The notes under the pieces were generated by a model that was not told where the DNA came from, searched no databases, and saw only the letters and a program-made list of their open reading frames with translations. Below, in pieces: positions 6,298 to 13,080 of a stretch of 13,274 nucleotides of DNA. Made by a program: the position numbers and the translations under genes. The first letter of the stretch is position 1, and each line of letters begins with the position of its first letter. The DNA is from CAYQAE01 sp964415445 [NCBI: uncultured archaeon] (GTDB lineage: Archaea > CAYQAE01). The stretch lies in NCBI GenBank assembly GCA_964415445.1, contig CAYQAE010000019.1, positions 11,824 through 25,097 on the forward strand, read 5' to 3'.

Positions 6298-7110
6298 ATG
6301 AACAATAACAATTTAACAAATATAGGACGTCCAATTGACTTAAAATATCCTACAAACTTAGCAATATTAATTATTACAATTTTAATTTTTATTAGTAGTT
6401 TGTTTTGTACTTTAATCTTGGGAGAGAGTATCTTAGATAGTTTTTATACTAGTTTTGTATTTTCTCTTTCAGTTTTTTTTGGGTGGGCAATATGCAGAGA
6501 AATAAATCCAGATTATAATCTCGCAGCATTTATATCTTGCGGAATAACACTTTTTGGGTTGATATTTTTTCTTAATACGCCTTCCTTACTAGATCTACTT
6601 TGGCTACTTATGATTTTGCGTATAGTAAATCGCACAGTTGGACCTAATGCTAGATTATCTGATTCAATATTTATATTGATATTATCTATCTGGCTTAGCT
6701 TTGATAGAATTTGGATATTTGGATTAATTACTTCTTTGGCATTTTTTTTGGATAGTAAACTTTCTAATAGTAATAAGAATCATTTATTTTTTTCAATATT
6801 TAGTGCTATATTTACTATATTTTTGAAAAATAATCTTCTCTTTGACATTCAAATCTCTAATTTCATAGCTATTTTTGTAATAACCGTTTCAATTTTATTT
6901 TTTTATTTTTCCATTACATTAGATGAGGTAGAATCTATGAGTGATAAAGAAAATTTACCACTAAATCTCACTCGTATAAAATTAACTCAAATTTTGGCTC
7001 TATTTTGTGGGATAATGTTTGTATTACATTCAAGTATTGATCTCTTTTTTCCTCTTTGGGCTTCAATTTTAGGTATATTAATAAATAGAATTTTAATAAT
7101 TGCAAAATAA
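6298..7110 (+). CDS. Multi-TM membrane protein of unknown function, downstream of MIF
   Basis: 270 residues, mostly hydrophobic, with about eight or nine candidate membrane segments (for example 21-41, 48-66, 76-92, 97-108, 123-150, 165-178, 188-206, 229-248, 250-268). Polar motifs lie at the ends of segments: REINPD (67-72), RIVNRTVG (108-115), ARLSD (118-122) and FDR (135-137). Such clustered charged residues in an otherwise nonpolar protein suggest a functional site rather than a plain anchor. I do not recognise the family. There is no signal peptide beyond the first segment, and no clear ribosome site upstream of the ATG (11 nt after the MIF stop), so translation may be coupled to MIF. 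The stop is one base from the stop of the convergent 7-TM gene. Function unknown. Confidence 0.8.
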   Translation: MNNNNLTNIGRPIDLKYPTNLAILIITILIFISSLFCTLILGESILDSFYTSFVFSLSVFFGWAICREINPDYNLAAFISCGITLFGLIFFLNTPSLLDLLWLLMILRIVNRTVGPNARLSDSIFILILSIWLSFDRIWIFGLITSLAFFLDSKLSNSNKNHLFFSIFSAIFTIFLKNNLLFDIQISNFIAIFVITVSILFFYFSITLDEVESMSDKENLPLNLTRIKLTQILALFCGIMFVLHSSIDLFFPLWASILGILINRILIIAK

Positions 7111-7122
7111 TCTATTGCAATT
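7098..7122. repeat. Inverted repeat across a convergent gene junction
   Basis: AATTGCA (7098-7104) and TGCAATT (7116-7122) are exact reverse complements around an 11-base spacer that holds both stop codons. This could form a weak hairpin in both transcripts. Archaeal termination does not depend on hairpins, so a terminator role is only possible. Confidence 0.35.
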
Positions 7123-7855
7123 CAATTATTTTTTTGAACTTAGCTATTGTAAAGAAACAAAGTAAAAATGGCATAACTACAATAAAAGCCCCAATTGTTG
7201 CTACAACTATATTAAAATTTGAAATTGAGTCAAAAGTCTCTGTACCAAAAATAATAGGTTGCAAAGATGTAACTACAAAAACACCTCCTGCCTTAAAAAG
7301 TATAACTGCTTTTGTGTATAAAGAAATTATCTCACCAAAAAGTCCGCCAAATGCCCTTTTATAATCTAAGAATAATTTAAATGTAATTACGAGTAATGTA
7401 ATATTTAAAATTAAATACAATATTCCCATAATATCTGTAATAGTAGAAGCCTCGTCTGCAGAAGCTATTACTGTTGCAATTATACTATCATATATTGCTG
7501 TAATTATAGCAATTACTAAAAATCGACTATACCATTTTTTATTTAATTTTTGGCTTGATCCAAATTTATAAGCAAGATTCTCAGTACCTTTTATGAAAAA
7601 ATACATCGCAAGTAGAGGTGCTACATATACTATATAACCTAAGATTGCATTAACTAAAAACGATGCTGGTGCAAGTAAAATATATTGTAGAAGGAAACAT
7701 AATATAGTAATTATATAGACACACAAGCCTATAATATATTGCTTAAATTCATCTTTTGATATCTTCTGATATTGATAAATTGTCCAAGAGAATAAGAAAA
7801 ATGCAAATAAACATAAACTAACTAAAATTACTAAAAAGATATCGCCTGCATTCAT
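7112..7855 (-). CDS. Seven-TM membrane protein of unknown function (second copy type)
   Basis: 247 residues with about seven hydrophobic segments (roughly 5-27, 38-60, 67-88, 107-130, 141-163, 178-199, 213-237) and a basic tail. The arrangement matches the protein at 279-980: short first loop with IYQYQ (IYRST there), a GYxxYxxPL-like third segment, and a C-terminal FTIAKFKKIIEL. No catalytic or ligand motif is recognised; Asp/Glu residues at 134-135 and 141 lie in an extracytoplasmic or cytoplasmic loop whose side is not known. It begins 49 nt after the pckG stop on the same strand. The AT-rich gap has a TATA-like TTATATTATATA about 20-30 nt before the ATG, so it may have its own leaderless promoter as well as read-through from pckG. 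Confidence 0.75.
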   Translation of the reverse strand: MNAGDIFLVILVSLCLFAFFLFSWTIYQYQKISKDEFKQYIIGLCVYIITILCFLLQYILLAPASFLVNAILGYIVYVAPLLAMYFFIKGTENLAYKFGSSQKLNKKWYSRFLVIAIITAIYDSIIATVIASADEASTITDIMGILYLILNITLLVITFKLFLDYKRAFGGLFGEIISLYTKAVILFKAGGVFVVTSLQPIIFGTETFDSISNFNIVVATIGAFIVVMPFLLCFFTIAKFKKIIELQ

Positions 7856-7904
7856 AAATAAAAATATATAATATAATTATTTAAGTTTGATGGTAAAAAA
7901 TCTA

Positions 7905-9845
7905 TTAATGTTTCAAAAAATTTTTAGGTGAAATATAGTCTCCAAATTTTTCTTGGGCTCTGATTAACCTCTTTTTTTGTTCATCTAATGTGTTGAATAG
8001 ACGAGATAAGTCTTGTGAATTTTGTTTTTTATAGTATTTTTTTATTCTCTCAATTTTTTCTAAATTTTCTGGAACTCTTAATGTAAACTGTTCTTCATAA
8101 TCTTCTTTTTTATAATCTTCATTAAGTACTTCTTTAAATAAAGCTTTAAGATCTTCATACTTCGGTATTTTCCCTGTTGGGGTCTCAATTGCATCTACTT
8201 CATTATGGGCTCTTCTTTCCATCCATTTATACCATACTCGTTTTGCTGATATTGAAGTTAATAATTTAGAACTTTCTTTACCTCGTATAAAGTAATTCAC
8301 TGAAAAAATATGAGGAGTTTTTTTAAGGTCTTTTCCAAAATCTAAATTATTGTTTATGTATTCACTAATTGGAATAGATAAAAAATCTAAATTAGACATT
8401 GGATTTATTTTTCTTATCCCTTCACTGCCTAATGTTGCAGCAGTAGTTTCTGACTCTAAGGATGCACCTTTTGTTATTATACCATGTTCCCAATTAAATG
8501 CTTCCTCGACTGGTACCCAAGTATCAGAATCTCTTCCACCATAGACTATTGCATCAATTTTAACGCCGTTTGGATCATCCATCTTAGGGTCAGCATTGTC
8601 TAAAGTGTGTAAATCTATAGTAAAACGTGCATTAGGGTGAGAACATGTTATATGTTCTCCTTTATCATCTTTTTTGCCTATCCACCACTCTCCTGAATAG
8701 TTTTTCCCTTTTTCAGGTAATTCGCCATCTTTACCTATCCAATGAACATGATTTTCTTCTGTTGCCAATACATTTGAAAATATTACTTCTCCTGCTCTAT
8801 GTAGTGCATTCCAGATTGCAGGATCATCTTTTGAGTTTATACCTTTGACAATTCCAAATATGCCTTTCTCAACATTTACTGCTCTAACTTCACCATTTTT
8901 TTTGCGAAGATATGCTATATCATCGCCCACTATTGATTCACCTTCCATCATAGCTGTAGAAGTTTTTCCACACAAAGAAGGAAATGCGCCTGTAAAATAA
9001 GTAATTCTATCTTTAGGTCCATGAATTCCCATAACAAACATATGCTCAGTTAACCAGCCTTCTTTTGAACTTTTAGCTATTGCAAGTCGCATTGCTAATT
9101 TTTTTAGGCCAATTGTATTTCCGCCATATTGTGTATTTACACTATAGATTTTTTTATTATCTAAATCAATGAATATTCTTCTTTTATCAATATTTTTTGA
9201 TACATTTCTTTCATCTAATTCTCCTGCAGAATGAACAAATTGAAAGAAATCTTTTCTATCTCCACGTCTTAAAAATTCATCATATCCATGTCTGTAGAGT
9301 AAATTTTCATTGTGAGCGACATATGCAGAATCAGTGAGTTGAACACAGGGGAGAGTAAATTCTGAATTTTTTGGACCTAAACAAAAAAAGAGTATAAATA
9401 ACTCTTTTTTATCCATAATATTCTCTAAATATTCGTGCATCTCTTTTAATCCTTTTGTACGATCAATAGTATTTAATTCTGAAGGAATATTTGAATCTTT
9501 AGAGACTAAAAATTTAGTTTGTTTTTTGTCTCTTGCTTGATCATAATATCCATCAAAATGCACAGTTTGCCCTTTTGTGGATAATTCTTCTTCTTCTCCG
9601 TATTTAATTGCTGCTTTTCTTATATAATCTATATCATCTTCTGAATCTGTAGATACAAAGATTTTAGACGGATTACATAATTTAATATATTTCGCTATAA
9701 ATTTATTGAGGGTAGAATTATTTATTTTACGAATTTTTTCCAATTGTTTTGATTCTATTTTAGATTCTAATATACTTATAGCTTCTTCATCTGTTCTTAT
9801 AAAATTAAAATTTGCTTCAACATCTGTTACACTCTCGTTTGACAC
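7905..9845 (-). CDS. pckG: Phosphoenolpyruvate carboxykinase (GTP)
   Basis: 646 residues, close to the usual 600-640. It converts oxaloacetate and GTP to PEP, CO2 and GDP, the entry to gluconeogenesis. Visible sites are QARDKK around Arg105 (substrate-binding Arg region), YGGNTIGLKKLAMRLA (240-255) with the metal-binding Lys, EHMFVMGIHG (267-276) with the metal-binding His, the kinase-1/P-loop FPSLCGKTST (288-297) with the conserved reactive Cys292, and kinase-2 GDDIAY (307-312). YGGRDSDTWVPVEEAFNWEHG (435-455) follows. The GKTN asparagine of animal enzymes is Ser here, and the GGRRPxGVPLV loop is replaced by GGRDSDTWVPV, as expected for a diverged archaeal form. The start is GTG 9845 preceded by AGGTGAT; an overlapping ATG at 9847 opens only six codons. 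Divergent from a winged-helix regulator. Confidence 0.95.
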   Translation of the reverse strand: MSNESVTDVEANFNFIRTDEEAISILESKIESKQLEKIRKINNSTLNKFIAKYIKLCNPSKIFVSTDSEDDIDYIRKAAIKYGEEEELSTKGQTVHFDGYYDQARDKKQTKFLVSKDSNIPSELNTIDRTKGLKEMHEYLENIMDKKELFILFFCLGPKNSEFTLPCVQLTDSAYVAHNENLLYRHGYDEFLRRGDRKDFFQFVHSAGELDERNVSKNIDKRRIFIDLDNKKIYSVNTQYGGNTIGLKKLAMRLAIAKSSKEGWLTEHMFVMGIHGPKDRITYFTGAFPSLCGKTSTAMMEGESIVGDDIAYLRKKNGEVRAVNVEKGIFGIVKGINSKDDPAIWNALHRAGEVIFSNVLATEENHVHWIGKDGELPEKGKNYSGEWWIGKKDDKGEHITCSHPNARFTIDLHTLDNADPKMDDPNGVKIDAIVYGGRDSDTWVPVEEAFNWEHGIITKGASLESETTAATLGSEGIRKINPMSNLDFLSIPISEYINNNLDFGKDLKKTPHIFSVNYFIRGKESSKLLTSISAKRVWYKWMERRAHNEVDAIETPTGKIPKYEDLKALFKEVLNEDYKKEDYEEQFTLRVPENLEKIERIKKYYKKQNSQDLSRLFNTLDEQKKRLIRAQEKFGDYISPKNFLKH

Positions 9846-9848
9846 ATA

Positions 9849-9855
9849 ATCACCT
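9849..9855 (-). promoter_or_regulatory. Shine-Dalgarno fixing the GTG start of pckG
   Basis: AGGTGAT on the minus strand, three bases before GTG 9845, is a seven-base match to the archaeal anti-Shine-Dalgarno. The out-of-frame ATG that overlaps the GTG (9847-9845) leads to a stop after six codons, so the GTG is the functional start. Confidence 0.65.
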
Positions 9856-9902
9856 ATTAGTTATATTTAAGTTTTTTAAATTGTAATTAACTTCTTTTGA
9901 TA

Positions 9903-9927
9903 TGTAGACAATTTTGTATCTACAAAA
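9903..9927. promoter_or_regulatory. Overlapping inverted repeats between pckG and the winged-helix gene
   Basis: TGTAGA (9903-9908) and TCTACA (9919-9924) form one dyad with a 10-base gap. TTTTGTA (9912-9918) and TACAAAA (9921-9927) form a second, tighter dyad that overlaps it. They lie 58-82 nt upstream of pckG and about 90-115 nt upstream of the regulator gene, a natural place for a shared operator. Confidence 0.45.
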
Positions 9928-9953
9928 AATTTTGTGTTTCCTTGTTTCACAAT

Positions 9954-9976
9954 TATGCAATAAGAGCTCTATGCAA
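9954..9976. repeat. Direct repeat TATGCAA flanking an AGAGCTCT palindrome
   Basis: TATGCAA occurs at 9954-9960 and 9970-9976, 16 bases apart. The 8-bp palindrome AGAGCTCT (9963-9970) lies between, overlapping the second copy by one base. It is upstream of the likely TATA region (TTTATTAT, 9980-9987) of the winged-helix gene. Confidence 0.35.
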
Positions 9977-10016
9977 AAGTTTATTATTTTTTTTATCCAA
10001 AAAAATAATGAAATAA

Positions 10017-10292
10017 ATGCCTGATGAAAAACTTGCTAGGGCCATAAGGGCTAGTAAAAGAAGAGAAATTTTACAAATACTTTGTAATAATGAAAAAGTC
10101 TCGGTCCATGAGATAGCAGAAAAGTTAGGTATGACAGAATCTTCTGCATCAAGACATCTAAAATTATTATTTGATTTAGGTTTTTTAGGTTTTGAAGATA
10201 GAGCCCCTAGAAAATTTTATTTTTTGAAAATTAAAGAGCTTAAAGATTTTTTTGAAGCTTACAATAAAATTGTGAGTAAAATAGAGAAATAA
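10017..10292 (+). CDS. ArsR-like winged-helix DNA-binding regulator
   Basis: 91 residues forming a single winged helix-turn-helix domain: an N-terminal helix with KRREILQILCNN (14-25), then the HTH VSVHEIAEKLGMTESSASRHLKLL (28-51), where the second helix is the recognition helix, and a wing LGFEDRAPRKFYFLK (57-71). A C-terminal helix (72-90) is probably the dimer interface. There is one cysteine only and no ELCVC-type metal motif, so metal sensing as in classical ArsR is not indicated. The ATG has no ribosome site, and a TATA-like element lies about 30 nt upstream, suggesting a leaderless mRNA. It is divergent from pckG across a region with dyads, so autoregulation and control of pckG are reasonable inferences. 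It ends three bases from the convergent glycosylase gene. Confidence 0.85.
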   Translation: MPDEKLARAIRASKRREILQILCNNEKVSVHEIAEKLGMTESSASRHLKLLFDLGFLGFEDRAPRKFYFLKIKELKDFFEAYNKIVSKIEK

Positions 10293-10295
10293 AAT

Positions 10296-10853
10296 CTATT
10301 TTGAAACATATTTATTATTTAAAATAAAAAACCTTAATGGATCTTCTAAATCTTTTTTAACTCCTATTCTATGACTTTTAGATATTTTAGGATTTATTGA
10401 GTTATTTTTTACATATATTAAAGAATTTTTATCAAAAACCTTTAGCCCATTATACTCTTTTCTAATATCTAAGGATTTTGTTAATTTACCAGGTCCTGAA
10501 GTTAATTTTTTAATATCAGACAATCCTCTATTTTTGATCATGTTTTCTATTCCCTTATTTGGCTCTAATGCTCTAATTAAAATAGCAGAGGGTTTTGGGC
10601 CTGTTACAACATTAAACATCCAATAGCTATGGACCATGTATATAAAAATAGTTCCAGCCTCAGACCACATTAATTTATTGAAATTCATTTTTCCTTTGCA
10701 TGCTCGTGAAGCAGGATCTTTTGCACCATAATACGCTTCTGTTTCTACAACTATCCCCTCTAAATCATCCTTTACTAAAATCTTTCCTAAGATATCTTTA
10801 GCCACTATTTTGGGGTCTCGATCATAGAAAGATTTTGGAAGTATTGTTGACAT
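10296..10853 (-). CDS. 3-methyladenine DNA glycosylase (AAG/MPG family)
   Basis: The product excises alkylated and deaminated purines (3-methyladenine, hypoxanthine) to begin base-excision repair. Numbering from ATG 10853 (185 residues), an N-terminal FYDRDPKIVAKDILGK block is followed by VVETEAYYG, whose first Glu corresponds to the catalytic Glu of human AAG. Then come MFNVVTGP, AILIRALEP with the conserved Arg, LTSGPGKLTKSLDI and RIGV, all in family order. The length is normal for the single-domain bacterial/archaeal form. The frame can be extended to TTG 10865, but the ATG gives the usual short N-terminus. The common YG-H-CxNVVT segment is HSYWMFNVVT here, a mild divergence. Convergent with the winged-helix gene (3-nt gap) and divergent from cheY. 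Confidence 0.93.
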   Translation of the reverse strand: MSTILPKSFYDRDPKIVAKDILGKILVKDDLEGIVVETEAYYGAKDPASRACKGKMNFNKLMWSEAGTIFIYMVHSYWMFNVVTGPKPSAILIRALEPNKGIENMIKNRGLSDIKKLTSGPGKLTKSLDIRKEYNGLKVFDKNSLIYVKNNSINPKISKSHRIGVKKDLEDPLRFFILNNKYVSK

Positions 10854-10953
10854 TTTTATCTTCAAATTACATTTGAAAAAAGCAATTAAAAAATCAATGA
10901 AATGAATAGAAACAAAATATCATTTATGCGCAGAGCAATATAAAATGCTAAAT

Positions 10954-10961
10954 TTTATATA
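10954..10961 (+). promoter_or_regulatory. TATA box of cheY
   Basis: TTTATATA lies about 24-31 nt before ATG 10985, the spacing expected for a leaderless archaeal transcript. It supports ATG 10985 over the upstream TTG at 10967, which would lie before the transcription start. Confidence 0.5.
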
Positions 10962-10981
10962 TTATATTGCACAATATAATA
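10960..10981. promoter_or_regulatory. Perfect 10-bp palindrome between the TATA box and start of cheY
   Basis: Arms TATTATATTG (10960-10969) and CAATATAATA (10972-10981) are exact reverse complements around two bases. The site fills the gap between the TATA element and the start codon, a position where a bound protein would block initiation. A further half-site copy, CAATATAA, occurs at 10936-10943. Confidence 0.6.
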
Positions 10982-10984
10982 ATT

Positions 10985-11386
10985 ATGTGGTATACAAAAG
11001 AGAATAAAGTTTCTTCTAAAGAATCTCCTAGGGTTTTAATTGTAGATGATTCCCGTATGATGTTAAAAAAATTGAGAGAAATTTTTAGCGAAGAAAAATT
11101 TGAAGTTGTTGCTGAAGCAGAATATGGTGAGGAAGCAATAAGTTTTTATAAAGAATTTAATCCAGATTTAGTTACTATGGATGTTGTAATGCCGGATATG
11201 ACAGGAGTAGAGGCATTAAAAGAAATAATTAAATATGATTCAACTGCTAAAGTAATTATGTGCAGCGCACTAACATATGATTCCTTAATAACAGATGCTA
11301 TAAAAGCAGGAGCAAAAGGATATATCAAAAAACCTCTGCAGCATGAAGAAGTTATCAAAACTGCAAAAAAGATTTTGAATAGATAA
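10985..11386 (+). CDS. cheY: Stand-alone CheY-like response regulator receiver
   Basis: 133 residues from ATG 10985, a single receiver domain with no output domain. Phospho-acceptor site residues are all present: the acidic pair Asp21-Asp22 (VLIVDDS), phospho-Asp66 (VTMDVVMPDMTG), Ser94 (IMCSAL) as the switch hydroxyl, and Lys116 in the IKKPL loop. It should therefore be phosphorylated by a histidine kinase, which is not in the window; nor are chemotaxis or archaellum genes. The sequence resembles bacterial/archaeal CheY more than a transcription-factor receiver. A TTG at 10967 would extend it by six residues, but the TATA spacing favours the ATG. The next gene starts 36 nt downstream. Its promoter contains a strong palindrome, so expression is probably controlled. 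Confidence 0.92.
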   Translation: MWYTKENKVSSKESPRVLIVDDSRMMLKKLREIFSEEKFEVVAEAEYGEEAISFYKEFNPDLVTMDVVMPDMTGVEALKEIIKYDSTAKVIMCSALTYDSLITDAIKAGAKGYIKKPLQHEEVIKTAKKILNR

Positions 11387-11422
11387 AAGAAATATATTAA
11401 TAATCTGATTTTGTGTTTTAAC

Positions 11423-11836
11423 ATGAAAATAGGTATAATTGGATCTATGCAATTTACTGATAAGATGTTAGAGATCTATGAAGATCTTAAAAAAAGAGGC
11501 CATGAGCCTTTTTTGATTGATCTTCATAAAGCAATGATAGGCAAATCAAAAGAAGAGATTGAAAAGATTAAACTTTTTCAAAAATATGAAAAAGATGCTA
11601 TTTGTGAATTTTGGAGAGCCATGCAGGGAGCAGATGCGGTTTTAGTTTTAAATTTAGATAAAGATGGAATTGAAAATTATATAGGCGGAAATACGTTGAT
11701 GGAGATTGGCTTTGCACATGTATTAGGTCAAAAAATTTACCTTTGGAATTCAATACCTGATATGGACTATTGTAAAACCGAAATTAAAGCAGTTAGACCT
11801 AAAATAATCTATGGAGACTTATCTAAGATTAAATAA
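11423..11836 (+). CDS. Nucleoside 2-deoxyribosyltransferase-like protein
   Basis: 137 residues from ATG 11423 (an upstream TTG 11411 adds four). The fold signature is a first strand KIGIIGSMQF, a middle ADAVLVLNLDKDG strand and loop (70-82), and GGNTLMEIGFAHVLGQKIYLWN (88-109). In this last segment Glu94 sits where deoxyribosyltransferases carry the nucleophile (usually within GTxxExGxA). The family includes true nucleoside deoxyribosyltransferases and many relatives that hydrolyse or bind nucleotides, so the reaction is not certain. An AAATATATT element about 25-32 nt upstream suggests its own leaderless promoter besides read-through from cheY. No membrane or secretion signal. The following 99 bases are pyrimidine-rich at first, a possible oligo-U terminator. 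Confidence 0.7.
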   Translation: MKIGIIGSMQFTDKMLEIYEDLKKRGHEPFLIDLHKAMIGKSKEEIEKIKLFQKYEKDAICEFWRAMQGADAVLVLNLDKDGIENYIGGNTLMEIGFAHVLGQKIYLWNSIPDMDYCKTEIKAVRPKIIYGDLSKIK

Positions 11837-11935
11837 GAAATTTTTAGATTCATTTTGATTTTAAGTTTCTTCTTTAGCAAAAACATTAAATAGGCCTTAT
11901 TTAGTCAAAATTATACAAAAAATTGAGGACAATAA

Positions 11936-13063
11936 ATGAAAACGATTGAAAATTCAAATAAAAAATATTCTGCGCCTCCACTATTTTTAGGATATACTTA
12001 TAGTCCAAAAGATTCATATCAAGCAAGAGATAACAATAAATTATTAGCTATTCGTTTAGAAACTAATACAACTTGTAATCTCAAATGCAGGTATTGTTAT
12101 GCAAAAAGTGGAGAGATAAAAAAAATAGCTAATCTAAATACTCTAAAAAAAATAGTTAAAGAAGCTCATAATTTAGGTGCTAAATCTATAGTGGTTATTG
12201 GTGGCGGTGAGCCTACAATTCATCCACATTTTTGTGAACTTATTTCTTTTATTGATTCTTTGGGCATGATTCCAGTAGTTTTTTCAAATACCTTAGCGAT
12301 TACAAAAGATATAGCTAAATTTTTATATGAGCATAATGCTTCAGTTATGGGTAAATTAGATGCTCTAAAAGCAGAAGTTCAAGATTATTTGGTTGGTATG
12401 GATGGTGCCTTTGATAAAATCCAGAGAGGCCTACATAATCTAATTGATGCAGGATTTTCTGATGTTTTAGATCCACAAAAGTTAAGATTAGGCGTATCAT
12501 TTGTAAGTTGTAAACTAAATTTAGATGAAATTGAAGATATATGGCATTTTTGCAGAAAAAACAATATTTTTCCAAATATGGAAATATTAACTCCAACAGG
12601 CCGAGCAAAAGAAGAATTAGATGATATTGGTTTATCTAAAAGTGAAATAAAAGATTATAAAATGAATATTTTAGAAATTGATAAAGATATTTATGGATAT
12701 GACTGGCTACCTTATACTCCACTTACAGCTAGTGGTTGTCTTCAGCATTTTTATAGTTTATATATTAATATAGATGGAAATGTTAGACCTTGTGCACCTA
12801 CAAAATTTGATGAGCACCCTCATTTATTTGAAGATGGTGAATATCCATACAATATAAATAAAAAAAATTTAGAAGAGATATATAATTCAGATCTATTTTC
12901 ATATGTACGAAATATCGACAAACATCTCGAAGGAAAATGCAGAAATTGTAGGCATTTAGATGAATGTATTGGATGCCGAGGATATGCCTATTCTGTGGGT
13001 GTTAATAGAGGAATGGATCCATATAAAGCTTTGAGAATTGAATGTCAGCAGTGTTTTAAATAA
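11936..13063 (+). CDS. Radical SAM/SPASM-domain protein, substrate unknown
   Basis: 375 residues. The radical SAM core has Cys47, Cys51 and Cys54 (CNLKCRYC) for the SAM-bound 4Fe-4S cluster and GGGEPT (89-94) for SAM. The C-terminal SPASM region has Cys268, Gly281 and Cys286, spaced C-X12-G-X4-C, then Cys335, Cys338, Cys344, Cys347, Cys370 and Cys373. This is enough to hold two auxiliary 4Fe-4S clusters. SPASM enzymes modify peptides, proteins or small molecules; an AxxGxxxPY-type precursor peptide was looked for nearby and not found. The ATG is preceded by GAGG seven bases upstream, a normal ribosome site. The truncated gene at 13081 starts 17 nt after the stop and is probably co-transcribed. 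Possible roles include peptide maturation or cofactor synthesis, but none is supported directly. Confidence 0.88.
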   Translation: MKTIENSNKKYSAPPLFLGYTYSPKDSYQARDNNKLLAIRLETNTTCNLKCRYCYAKSGEIKKIANLNTLKKIVKEAHNLGAKSIVVIGGGEPTIHPHFCELISFIDSLGMIPVVFSNTLAITKDIAKFLYEHNASVMGKLDALKAEVQDYLVGMDGAFDKIQRGLHNLIDAGFSDVLDPQKLRLGVSFVSCKLNLDEIEDIWHFCRKNNIFPNMEILTPTGRAKEELDDIGLSKSEIKDYKMNILEIDKDIYGYDWLPYTPLTASGCLQHFYSLYINIDGNVRPCAPTKFDEHPHLFEDGEYPYNINKKNLEEIYNSDLFSYVRNIDKHLEGKCRNCRHLDECIGCRGYAYSVGVNRGMDPYKALRIECQQCFK

Positions 13064-13080
13064 GTTTATTTTTGATTGCC

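Noticed and set aside
7134-7364. Plus-strand open frame opposite the second 7-TM gene
   Set aside because: It is antisense to a stronger hydrophobic coding frame; the composition looks like a shadow frame.
8350-8848. Two plus-strand open frames opposite pckG
   Set aside because: The minus strand there encodes conserved PEP carboxykinase motifs without interruption.
11146-11424. Minus-strand open frame opposite cheY
   Set aside because: It covers the phospho-Asp and Lys motifs of the receiver on the other strand; a shadow frame.
11837-11935. Possible precursor peptide gene before the SPASM enzyme
   Set aside because: No start codon with a ribosome site and an open frame of useful length was found; the segment looks like terminator plus promoter.
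12345-12608. Minus-strand open frame opposite the SPASM gene
   Set aside because: It is antisense to the radical SAM barrel and shows no family features.
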